Positions 32,591 through 41,187 of a stretch of 64,000 nucleotides of DNA are shown here, piece by piece (the stretch's first letter is position 1; every line of letters starts with the position of its first letter). Source of the DNA: Acidimangrovimonas pyrenivorans (GTDB lineage: Bacteria > Pseudomonadota > Alphaproteobacteria > Rhodobacterales > Rhodobacteraceae); assembly GCF_042643245.1 (NCBI RefSeq), contig NZ_JBHRSK010000004.1, forward strand, positions 434,001-498,000, given 5' to 3'. The notes under the pieces are model-generated. The model saw only the letters and a list, made by a program, of their open reading frames with translations, searched no databases and was not told where the DNA came from. The translations under genes and the position numbers were made by a program.

Positions 32591-33766
32591 ATGCAGAACT
32601 CCTATGACGTGGTAGTGGCGGGCGGCGCGGTGATGGGCGCCTCGGTCGCCTGGTGGCTGACGCGGATGCGGCCCGGGCTCAAGGTCGCGGTGGTCGAGCG
32701 CGACCCGGGCTACGCGCAGTGTTCGACGGCGCTCTCGGTCGCTTCGGTGCGGCAGCAGTTCACCAATCCGGTCAATGTCGAGATCTCGTGCTTCGGCATC
32801 GGCTTCATCCGCGACTTCGCCCGCCATCTCGGCCCGGCCGGCGGCGATCTCGGGCTGAAAGAGAACGGCTACCTGTTCCTTGCCGGCAGCGAGGACAGCG
32901 CCGCGGTGATGCGCGAGGTGGCGGCGATGCAGCGGGCGCATGGCGCGGCGACGCAGGTGCTCGACCGCGATGCCCTGGCGCGGAAATTCCCGTGGATGGC
33001 GCTGGACGACGTCGTCGCCGGCTCCTTCGGCCCGCGCGACGAGGGCTGGTTCGACAACATGGGCCTGCTGACCGGCTTCCGCGCCGGCGCCCGGGCCCAG
33101 GGGGTGGAATTCCTGGCCGACGAGGTCGTCGGTCTGGAGATGGCGGGCGACCGGGTCGCGGCCGTGACCCTGGCCTCGGGCGCCCCCCTCGCCTGCGGCG
33201 CGCTGGTCAATGCCGCCGGCACCCGCGCGGCGCGGATCATGGCCCATGCCGGCGCCGAGCTGCCGGTCGAGCCGCGCAAGCGCACCGTCTTCCTGATCGA
33301 CGCGCCGGGAGCCCGTCATGCCGATGCGCCGCTGCTGGTCGACCACCAGGGCTTCTACCTGCGGCCCGAGCACACCCACTGGATCACGGCGACGGTGCCG
33401 ACCGAGGACGGCCCCTGCGACGCCGACGACTTCACCCCGGACCACGCACAGTTCGAGGACATCATCTGGCCCGCCCTCTACACCCGCGCGCCCTGCTTCG
33501 GCGCGGTCAAGGTGGTGCGGTTCTGGGCCGGCCACTACGCCTATAACCGGCTCGATCAGAACGCGGTGCTGGGGCTGTGGCCGGGGCTGGCGAACCTCTA
33601 CCTGATGACCGGCTTCTCGGGCCACGGGCTGCAGCAATCCCCCGCCGTCGGCCGCGGCCTGGCCGAGTTGATCCTGACCGGGAGCTACCAGAGCCTCGAC
33701 CTGTCCGAACTGGGCGCGGCGCGGGTAGTCGAAGGGCGGCCCTTCGCCGAGCGGGCGATCGTCTGA
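32591..33766 (+). CDS. FAD-dependent oxidoreductase (DAO/DadA family)
   Basis: A 391-residue flavoprotein of the D-amino-acid oxidase/sarcosine oxidase family (FOXRED1-like). The FAD-binding VVVAGGAVMGASVAWWL is at residues 7-23, the acidic end of the Rossmann strand at VVERDPG, and the C-terminal FAD contact is in LMTGFSGHGLQQSPAVGRGLAELI. The substrate is probably an amino acid or N-methylated amino acid, but it is not determined. It is divergent from the LuxR-type gene across 110 bases and has no operon partner. Confidence 0.88.
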   Translation: MQNSYDVVVAGGAVMGASVAWWLTRMRPGLKVAVVERDPGYAQCSTALSVASVRQQFTNPVNVEISCFGIGFIRDFARHLGPAGGDLGLKENGYLFLAGSEDSAAVMREVAAMQRAHGAATQVLDRDALARKFPWMALDDVVAGSFGPRDEGWFDNMGLLTGFRAGARAQGVEFLADEVVGLEMAGDRVAAVTLASGAPLACGALVNAAGTRAARIMAHAGAELPVEPRKRTVFLIDAPGARHADAPLLVDHQGFYLRPEHTHWITATVPTEDGPCDADDFTPDHAQFEDIIWPALYTRAPCFGAVKVVRFWAGHYAYNRLDQNAVLGLWPGLANLYLMTGFSGHGLQQSPAVGRGLAELILTGSYQSLDLSELGAARVVEGRPFAERAIV

Positions 33767-33786
33767 GGACCGGGGGCTGGAAGGAA

Positions 33787-33840
33787 GGCCGGGGGCGCTG
33801 CCCCCGGACCCCTGGGATATTTCCGAGCAGAAAGTGTGCC
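33787..33840 (+). repeat. Dispersed GGGATATTT element, copy 3
   Basis: The hairpin CCGGGGGC / GCCCCCGG is followed by ACCCCTGGGATATTTCCGAGCAGAAAGTG. It is nearly identical to copy 1 in its first half and to copy 4 in its GAGCAGAAAGTG tail. It lies after the FAD oxidoreductase gene. Confidence 0.8.
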
Positions 33841-33956
33841 GGGCGGCTTGGCGGGCGGCCTGGCAGGCGGCGGGGCGAGCGGCGGGGCGCAGGAGGCTCT
33901 TGGCGGCTCCCGCCGGGGCGGCTATGACGGGCGTCCGAACATTGAGGAGGCCGCCC

Positions 33957-36287
33957 TTGGACACTGCCGACCGCATCGCCCGGATCATCGCGACCGAAAT
34001 CGACGCCCGCCCCGCCCAGGTCTCGGCCGCCGTCGGCCTGCTGGACGAGGGCGCGACGGTGCCCTTCGTCGCCCGCTACCGCAAGGAGGTGACCGGCGGG
34101 CTCGACGACAGCCAGCTGCGGACGCTGGCCGACCGGCTGGCCTATCTGCGCGAGCTGGAACAGCGGCGGGCGGCGATCGTCGAATCGATCCGGTCGCAGG
34201 ACAAGATGACCGACGAGCTGGCCCGCGCCATCGCCGGGGCCGAGACCAAGGCGGCGCTGGAAGACATCTACCTGCCCTATAAGCCGAAGCGCCGGACCAA
34301 GGCGATGATCGCGCGCGAGAACGGGCTCGAGCCGCTGCTGCGGGCGATCCTGGACGACCGCAGCGTGGCGCCGGAGGCGCTGGCCGAGGGGTATCTGTGT
34401 GAGGCGGTGCCGACGGTGAAGGACGCGCTGACCGGGGCGCGCGACATCCTGACCGAGGAGCTGAGCGAGAATGCCGATCTGCTCGGCCGGCTGCGCGACT
34501 TCATGCGCGCCGAGGCCTTCATCGCCGCCCGGGTCGTGCCGGGCAAGGAGGAGGAAGGCGCCAAGTTCTCGGACTATTTCGACCATCGCGAGAAATGGGC
34601 CGGCATCCCGTCGCACCGGGCGCTGGCGATCCTGCGCGCCTCGAAGGAAGAGATCGTGACGATCGAGATCGCGCCGGATCCGGAGACCGGGGCCGAGCGC
34701 GCCAAGGGCATGATCTGCGCCGCCATCGGCATTCCCGGCGACGGGCCGGGCGACAAGTGGCTGCGCGACGTCGCCGCCTGGACCTGGCGTGTCAAGCTGA
34801 GCCTGTCGATGTATCTCGACCTGCTGACCGAGCTGCGCCAGCGCGCCCATGAGGAGGCGATCGCGGTCTTCGCCCGCAACCTCAAGGACCTGCTGCTGGC
34901 GGCGCCGGCCGGGGCCAAGGCGACGCTGGGGCTCGATCCCGGCATCCGCACCGGGGTCAAGGCGGCGGTGGTCGATGCGACCGGCAAGCTGGTGGCGACC
35001 GACACGCTCTACCCGTTCCAGCCCAAGAACGACCTGCGCGGGGCGCAGGCGAGCCTGCTCAACCTGATTTCGCGCCACGATGTCGACCTGATCGCCATCG
35101 GCAACGGCACCGCCAGCCGCGAGACCGAGAAGATGGTCGCCGATGCGCTGAGCATGCTGCCAGCGGGCGTGAAGAAGCCGACCAAGGTGATCGTCTCGGA
35201 GGCCGGGGCGTCGGTCTATTCGGCCTCGGAACTGGCGGCGCGGGAGTTTCCCGATCTGGACGTGTCGCTGCGCGGCGCGGTGTCGATTGCCCGCCGGCTG
35301 CAGGATCCGCTGGCCGAGCTGGTCAAGATCACGCCTGAATCGATCGGCGTCGGCCAGTACCAGCACGACGTCGACCAGCGCCGGCTGGCGAAGGCGCTGG
35401 AGGCCGTGGTCGAGGATGCGGTGAACGCGGTCGGCGTCGATCTGAATACCGCCTCGGCGCCGCTGCTGGCCCATGTCGCCGGCCTCGGTCCGTCGCTGGC
35501 GCAGTCCATCGTCGGCTATCGCGACGGCCATGGCGCCTTCGGGGCTCGCAAGGCGCTGCTGGAAGTGCCCGGGCTGGGGCCAAAGGCTTTCGAGCAATGC
35601 GCCGGCTTCCTGCGGATCCGCGACGGCGAGGAGCCGCTCGACGCCTCCTCGGTCCACCCCGAGGCCTATGGCCTCGCCCGCCGCATCGTCTCGGCCTGCG
35701 GCCGCGACATCCGCCAGATCATGGGCAATCCGGCGGCGTTGAAGGGGCTGCGGGCCGAGGAATTCGTCGGCGACGGCTTCGGCCTGCCGACGGTGCGCGA
35801 CATCCTGGCCGAGCTGGAAAAGCCGGGGCGCGACCCGCGGCCGAGCTTCGTCACCGCCAGCTTCGCCGAGGGGGTCGAGGACATCAAGGACCTGAAGCCG
35901 GGGATGCAGCTGGAAGGCACGGTGACCAACGTCGCCGCCTTCGGCGCCTTCGTCGATATCGGTGTGCATCAGGACGGGCTGGTTCATATCAGCCAGCTCG
36001 CCGACCGCTTCGTCAAGGACCCGCACGAGGTGGTCAAGGCGGGCGACGTGGTCAAGGTGCGGGTGACCGAGGTCGACATCCCGCGCAAGCGGATCGGGCT
36101 GTCGATGCGCAAGGATGGCGGCGGCGAGGCCCGGGCGCAGGAGCGGCGCGACGGAGCGCAGCGCGGCAAGCCGTCCGGCAAGACAAGTGGCAAGACGGGC
36201 GGCAAGATGTCGGCCCGGCCGCCGAAGGGCGATGACACCGGCGCCTTCGGCGCGGCGCTGATGGACGCGATGCGCAAGAAGGGCTGA
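33957..36287 (+). CDS. tex: Tex family RNA-binding transcription accessory protein
   Basis: A 776-residue Tex protein: N-terminal helical region, YqgF/RNase H-like domain near 320-450 (TLGLDPGIRTGVKAAVVDATGKLVATDT), helix-hairpin-helix repeats near 490-560 and an S1 RNA-binding domain near 645-715 (GMQLEGTVTNVAAFGAFVDIGVHQDGLVHISQL), ending in a Lys/Gly-rich tail. The TTG at 33957 is preferred as start: GAGGAGG lies 6 bases before it and the protein then begins (M)DTADRIARII, the normal Tex N-terminus. In-frame ATG codons at 33924 and 33834 give odd extensions. Confidence 0.93.
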   Translation: MDTADRIARIIATEIDARPAQVSAAVGLLDEGATVPFVARYRKEVTGGLDDSQLRTLADRLAYLRELEQRRAAIVESIRSQDKMTDELARAIAGAETKAALEDIYLPYKPKRRTKAMIARENGLEPLLRAILDDRSVAPEALAEGYLCEAVPTVKDALTGARDILTEELSENADLLGRLRDFMRAEAFIAARVVPGKEEEGAKFSDYFDHREKWAGIPSHRALAILRASKEEIVTIEIAPDPETGAERAKGMICAAIGIPGDGPGDKWLRDVAAWTWRVKLSLSMYLDLLTELRQRAHEEAIAVFARNLKDLLLAAPAGAKATLGLDPGIRTGVKAAVVDATGKLVATDTLYPFQPKNDLRGAQASLLNLISRHDVDLIAIGNGTASRETEKMVADALSMLPAGVKKPTKVIVSEAGASVYSASELAAREFPDLDVSLRGAVSIARRLQDPLAELVKITPESIGVGQYQHDVDQRRLAKALEAVVEDAVNAVGVDLNTASAPLLAHVAGLGPSLAQSIVGYRDGHGAFGARKALLEVPGLGPKAFEQCAGFLRIRDGEEPLDASSVHPEAYGLARRIVSACGRDIRQIMGNPAALKGLRAEEFVGDGFGLPTVRDILAELEKPGRDPRPSFVTASFAEGVEDIKDLKPGMQLEGTVTNVAAFGAFVDIGVHQDGLVHISQLADRFVKDPHEVVKAGDVVKVRVTEVDIPRKRIGLSMRKDGGGEARAQERRDGAQRGKPSGKTSGKTGGKMSARPPKGDDTGAFGAALMDAMRKKG

Positions 36288-36292
36288 GGCGT

Positions 36293-36306
36293 GGGGGCTG
36301 ACCCCC
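36293..36306. terminator. Hairpin at the tex/kinase convergent junction
   Basis: GGGGG-CTGA-CCCCC forms a short tight hairpin 6 bases after the tex stop and touching the stop of the convergent kinase gene. It may serve both genes; no U-tract is present. Confidence 0.5.
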
Positions 36307-37196
36307 TACCCGACCTCGGCCGAGACGTAATCGGCGGCGCTCTCCAGCGCCCGCCGCAGCGCCTCGCCACGCCGCGCTCCGCGGGTCTCGGCGACGATGT
36401 GGGCCGCCATGAAGGTGTCGCCGGCGCCAGTGACGCGGCGCACCATCACCTCGGGCGGCTGATGGCTGAGGATGCCGAGCGGGCTGCCGTCGCTGCACGG
36501 CTTGCCGCCATCGGTCACCAGGACCCGCCGCGCCCCGCGTGTCAGCAGCGCCTCGGCGGCGGCGCGGCTGTCGGCGAAATGCTCCTGGCACAGCAGCCCG
36601 GCCTCCTCGAGATTGAGGTAGAGCGTGGCGCGCGGATGGGACAGGAGCGGCAGCAGCCGCTCGGCCTTGCCGGGCGAGGCCGGGGCGACGCGCAGGTCGG
36701 CGGCGGCGAAGAGCGGGCTGTCGGCGATCTGGGCCAGCAGCGCCTGGGTCAGGTTGCCGTCGAGCGCCACCGGGCCGGCCCAGGGCGTGTCTGCGCTGCC
36801 CAGGGCGCCGTCGGCCAGCGGCTGCAGGATCTTGTCGCCCGCCGCTTCCAGCGAATGGGCGTCGGCGATGGCCGCGATCAGCCCGCCGCCGCCCTCGATC
36901 GCCATGTAGCGATCGGTCGGCAGGTCGGGCGAGCGGTAGGCATGGTCGGTGCCCACGCCCAGCGGCTTGCAGGCGGCGACCAGGTCCTCGCCCTCGGCAT
37001 CGGTGCCGATGACGGTGAGGACCGAGGGCCGCAGCCCGAAGCGGGCCAGGGTGGCGGCGATGTTCATCGCCACGCCGCCGGGCAGGCGCGAGATCCGGCC
37101 GGGCACGTCGGAGCCGAGGCGGAGGGTCGAGGGCGAGCGGCCGATGATGTCCCACAGGACGGAGCCGATGCAGAGGATGTCGGGCTGATCTGTCAT
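36306..37196 (-). CDS. PfkB-family sugar kinase, probable pseudouridine kinase
   Basis: A 296-residue ribokinase/PfkB-family kinase. It begins MTDQPDILCIGSVLWDIIG, has GRISRLPGGVAMNIAATLARFG for sugar binding near residue 42 and the anion-hole/catalytic motif VTGAGDTFMAAH near 255. The N-terminal style resembles PsuK, the kinase that makes the PsuG substrate, but psuG is 10 kb away, so the substrate is a guess. The start at 37196 is supported by the family N-terminus; the open frame to 37430 is not. Confidence 0.8.
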   Translation of the reverse strand: MTDQPDILCIGSVLWDIIGRSPSTLRLGSDVPGRISRLPGGVAMNIAATLARFGLRPSVLTVIGTDAEGEDLVAACKPLGVGTDHAYRSPDLPTDRYMAIEGGGGLIAAIADAHSLEAAGDKILQPLADGALGSADTPWAGPVALDGNLTQALLAQIADSPLFAAADLRVAPASPGKAERLLPLLSHPRATLYLNLEEAGLLCQEHFADSRAAAEALLTRGARRVLVTDGGKPCSDGSPLGILSHQPPEVMVRRVTGAGDTFMAAHIVAETRGARRGEALRRALESAADYVSAEVG

Positions 37197-37364
37197 GGCG
37201 CCTAACTGCACCGGGGGAGCGGGAGGCGCAAGCGGCAGGTGAAGGGCGGAGGGCCGCACATCGACATGAGGGCGGCGCCCGACCCGACCGGGGCGGCGGC
37301 GAACGGCGCGTTGCGGGCTCCAAGGCCCCCGAGTCGCGAGCGTGGGATCGCTTTCGCCAACAGC

Positions 37365-37392
37365 GCCCGCCCCGGTGGGGGGCGGGGCGGGC
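37365..37392. other. GC hairpin in the bdhA-kinase spacer
   Basis: GCCCGCCCC (37365-37373) pairs with GGGGCGGGC (37384-37392) across 10 bases. It lies in the 274-base spacer downstream of bdhA and upstream of the kinase gene, so it could end the bdhA transcript. Nothing else is clear in this spacer. Confidence 0.4.
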
Positions 37393-37470
37393 TCTGCCCG
37401 GCGTGAACGCCGGTCGGAACAGGGGATCAAGGCGGCGCGTTCCTACAATTCAGGCGACACGCCCCTGCCC

Positions 37471-38244
37471 TCACATCGCGGTCCAGCCGCCGTCGACGCT
37501 GATCGTGGTGCCGGTGATCTGGGCCGCGGCCTCCGAGCACAGGAAGACCGCGGTGCCGCCGATCTGCCCGGTGGTGGCGAACTGGCGCGAAGGCTGGCGG
37601 TCGAGCATGACCTCGCGGATCACCGTCTCGCGGTCCATGTTGTGGGCCTTCATCTGGTCGGGGATCTGGGCCTCGACCAGCGGCGTCAGCACGTAGCCCG
37701 GGCAGATCGCGTTGGCGGTGATCCCCTGCCCCGCGGTCTCCAGCGCCACCGTCTTCGACAGCCCGACGATGCCGTGCTTGGCGGCGATATAAGCCGATTT
37801 GAACGGCGAGGCGGTCAGCCCGTGGGCCGAGGCGATGTTGACGATTCGGCCCCAGCCCTTCGCGCGCATCCCCGGCAGCGCGGCGGCGGTGGTGTGGAAG
37901 GCCGAGCTCAGGTTGATGGCGATGATCGCGTTCCATTTCTCGACCGGGAATTCCTCGATCGGCGAGACGAACTGGATGCCGGCATTGTTGACCAGGATGT
38001 CGCAGCCGCCGGCCTTTTCCACCAGCGCCCGGCATTCGTCGCCCTTCGACATGTCGGCCTTGATGTAGCGCGCGGTCACGCCGTGCTCCTTGGCGATCTT
38101 CTCGGCCAGGGCGTGGTCTTCGTCGCTGTCGGTGAAGGAATTGAGCACGACGTCGGCGCCGGCCCGGGCCAGCTCTTCCGCGATGCCCAGCCCGATGCCC
38201 GAGGTCGACCCGGTGATGATTGCCGTCTTGCCCGAAAGGCTCAT
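37471..38244 (-). CDS. bdhA: 3-hydroxybutyrate dehydrogenase
   Basis: A 257-residue short-chain dehydrogenase oxidising D-3-hydroxybutyrate to acetoacetate with NAD, used in polyhydroxybutyrate breakdown. The cofactor motif TGSTSGIGLGIA lies near residue 11, NNAGIQFVSPIEEFP near 87-101, the catalytic Y152-x3-K156 in SAYIAAKHG, and the family segment ICPGYVLTPLVEAQIPDQ. The length matches BdhA. The start at 38244 yields MSLSGKTAIITG; GAGCGAGAC precedes it. Nothing nearby belongs to PHB metabolism. Confidence 0.93.
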   Translation of the reverse strand: MSLSGKTAIITGSTSGIGLGIAEELARAGADVVLNSFTDSDEDHALAEKIAKEHGVTARYIKADMSKGDECRALVEKAGGCDILVNNAGIQFVSPIEEFPVEKWNAIIAINLSSAFHTTAAALPGMRAKGWGRIVNIASAHGLTASPFKSAYIAAKHGIVGLSKTVALETAGQGITANAICPGYVLTPLVEAQIPDQMKAHNMDRETVIREVMLDRQPSRQFATTGQIGGTAVFLCSEAAAQITGTTISVDGGWTAM

Positions 38245-38378
38245 GTCTCGCTCCCATTGTCTGATGCGGCATCCCTGGCGGTTGCGAAACCGCGCCGCTG
38301 CAGCTGCACAATAGGCTTCGGGCGGCCGAATGCCACCCCGTGAAACCACGCGGTCACGGGGCCTTGACCGCGGGAGCG

Positions 38379-39557
38379 TCAGACCCCGGCAGCGGTCACG
38401 TCATGGCCGTAGAGCCAGTCGAAGCGCGACAGCGGCACCGAGGGGGCGAACCGCGCCCCCAGCCGCAGCCCGAGATGGGCGACGGCGCGGGGCACGCCCG
38501 ACAGGTGATAGGCCTTGGCGTTGCGGTTTGCGGCCTCGACCGCGCGCTTCACCCGCGCCTCGCGCGCCAGCTGGAAGGCGGCGAAGCCGGCTTCGGCGCT
38601 GTCATGCCCGGCCAGCGACTCGGCCAGCACCCAGCCGTCTTCCAGCGCCATGTTGGCGCCCTGGGCCAGGAAGGGCAGCGTCGGATGGGCGGCATCGCCC
38701 AGGATCACCGCGCCGTTGCCGTGCCAGCGCGGCGCGACCGGATGGCGGAACAGGCCCCACAGGTAGGGATCCTCGACCTGGTCGAGCCAGCTCCGGACCT
38801 CGCGGCTGAAGCCCTTGAAGGCGAAGCGCAGCGCGATCGGGTCGTCGTGCAGGTTCCAGCCCTCCTCGGCCCAGCGGTGCCGTTCCTCCACCGCCACGAT
38901 GTTGCGCAGGGCGCCACCGCGCAGCGGATAGGTGACGAGGTGCCGGCCCGGGCCCATGAAGACCTCGGCCTCGGGCCGGATGTTCGGCCCGGCCGGGATC
39001 GTCGCCCGCCAGGCAACCTGATGGGTGAAGAAGGGCGCGATCTTGCCGTTGAGCGCGGCGCGGACCACCGAATGCAGCCCGTCGGCACCGATCAGCAGCG
39101 GCACTTCCAGAAGCGCCCCCTGGGCGGTGCTCAGGTGCGGCGGGTGATCACCCAGGCTCACCCGTTCGATCTTCTGCAGCAGCCGGACCTGGACCCCGGC
39201 GCTGCGCGCCGCCTCGGCCAGGATCTCGATCAGGTCGGCGCGGTGGACGAAGTAATAGGGCTGGTCGGGACGCAGCCGGGTCAGGTCGAGCCGCAGCACC
39301 CGGGCGCCGTCGCTGCCGTTGCGCAGGCTGACCCCGGCCGAGCGCTGGCCGATCCGCTCGAGCTCTTCCGCCAGCCCCAGCCCGCGCAGCACGGCCGCGC
39401 CATTGGGGCTGATCTGGAGCCCGGCGCCGACCTCGCGGATCGCCTCGGCCTGCTCCAGCACCGTCACCGCCGCGCCGCGCCGCGCCAGCGCCACCGCCAC
39501 CGTCAATCCGGCAACGCCGCCGCCCAGCACTGTGATCTTCCGACCGATCAAAGACAT
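38379..39557 (-). CDS. FAD-dependent monooxygenase (salicylate hydroxylase-like)
   Basis: A 392-residue class A flavin monooxygenase. The FAD motif VLGGGVAGLTVAVALARRG is at residues 10-28, the EVGAGLQISPNG segment near 42-53, and the second FAD motif GDAAHPTLPFLAQGANMALEDG near 285-306. Members hydroxylate aromatic rings with NAD(P)H and oxygen, as in salicylate or 6-hydroxynicotinate hydroxylases; some act on quinone precursors. The substrate is undetermined. It stands between bdhA and dksA, all leftward. Confidence 0.87.
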   Translation of the reverse strand: MSLIGRKITVLGGGVAGLTVAVALARRGAAVTVLEQAEAIREVGAGLQISPNGAAVLRGLGLAEELERIGQRSAGVSLRNGSDGARVLRLDLTRLRPDQPYYFVHRADLIEILAEAARSAGVQVRLLQKIERVSLGDHPPHLSTAQGALLEVPLLIGADGLHSVVRAALNGKIAPFFTHQVAWRATIPAGPNIRPEAEVFMGPGRHLVTYPLRGGALRNIVAVEERHRWAEEGWNLHDDPIALRFAFKGFSREVRSWLDQVEDPYLWGLFRHPVAPRWHGNGAVILGDAAHPTLPFLAQGANMALEDGWVLAESLAGHDSAEAGFAAFQLAREARVKRAVEAANRNAKAYHLSGVPRAVAHLGLRLGARFAPSVPLSRFDWLYGHDVTAAGV

Positions 39558-39633
39558 TTCCCGTTCCCGTCCGGCCCTTCCCCAAGGGCGCTAGCTGTCT
39601 TCGGGCCACGCACACGGCCCCGCCTGATACCAC

Positions 39634-39669
39634 AAAAGAAAACCGGGGCGCGCGCTCCCGCGGCCCCGG
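39634..39669 (-). terminator. Rho-independent terminator of dksA
   Basis: On the minus strand CCGGGGC (from 39669) pairs with GCCCCGG (to 39643) and is followed by TTTTCTTTT. It lies 37 bases after the dksA stop, in the correct direction. Confidence 0.85.
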
Positions 39670-39705
39670 CGTGTCCCGATCGGCGCCGCTGGCGCCGGCC
39701 GTCCG

Positions 39706-40128
39706 TCAGTCGTCGCGGTGCACCTTTTCGCGGCGCTCGTGCTTTTCCTGCGCCTCGAGCGTCATCGTCGCGATCGGCCGGGCATCGAGGCGCTTGAGCG
39801 AGATCGGCTCGCCCGTCACCTCGCAATAGCCATACTCGCCCTCCTCGATCCGCCGCAGCGCCGCATCGATCTTGGCGACCAGCTTGCGCTGGCGGTCGCG
39901 GGTGCGCAGTTCCAGCGCCCGATCCGTCTCCTCGCTGGCGCGGTCGGCGATGTCGGGCACGGCGCGGGCGCTTTCCTGCAACCCCTCGATGGTGTCGGCG
40001 TTGAGATCGAGAATTTCCTGCTTCCAGGCCTGCAGCTTGCGACGGAAATACTCGAGCTGGCGCTCGTTCATGAACGGCTCATCCTCGGCCGGACGATAGT
40101 CCTCGGGAAGAAAGACCTCGGGCTTCAT
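39706..40128 (-). CDS. dksA: RNA polymerase-binding factor DksA
   Basis: A 140-residue DksA-family protein that binds the RNA polymerase secondary channel and, with ppGpp, controls rRNA and amino acid promoters. The coiled coil spans about residues 20-95. The zinc-finger region reads YGYCEVTGEPISLKRL with one cysteine and no second pair, so the four-Cys zinc site of the E. coli protein is missing; this is the known form in this bacterial group. The start at 40128 follows GGAGGGAACCGCA; the frame is open to 40221 without a better site. Confidence 0.93.
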   Translation of the reverse strand: MKPEVFLPEDYRPAEDEPFMNERQLEYFRRKLQAWKQEILDLNADTIEGLQESARAVPDIADRASEETDRALELRTRDRQRKLVAKIDAALRRIEEGEYGYCEVTGEPISLKRLDARPIATMTLEAQEKHERREKVHRDD

Positions 40129-40328
40129 TGCGGTTCCCTCCTGCTGACCGGACAGGTCGGAAACGAGACCGTTAATTGACTCATCTTCTATCGACATCCG
40201 GCACCCCTTCCGCCGCTCCATTAGCCCAAGCCGGAGAGGATGTCACTAGGGCATGGCACGGGTTGCAGCAATTTGCCCCTGTGCTAAGGTCGCCGCCGAT
40301 CCGCAACGCGAAATCCCGAAATCACAGC

Positions 40329-41168
<840 letters not shown>

Positions 41169-41187
41169 GGGCGGCCCGGCGGCGGCG

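Noticed and set aside
33507..36026. An 839-codon minus-strand frame over tex
   Set aside because: It is the antisense shadow of tex, whose domains are unambiguous.
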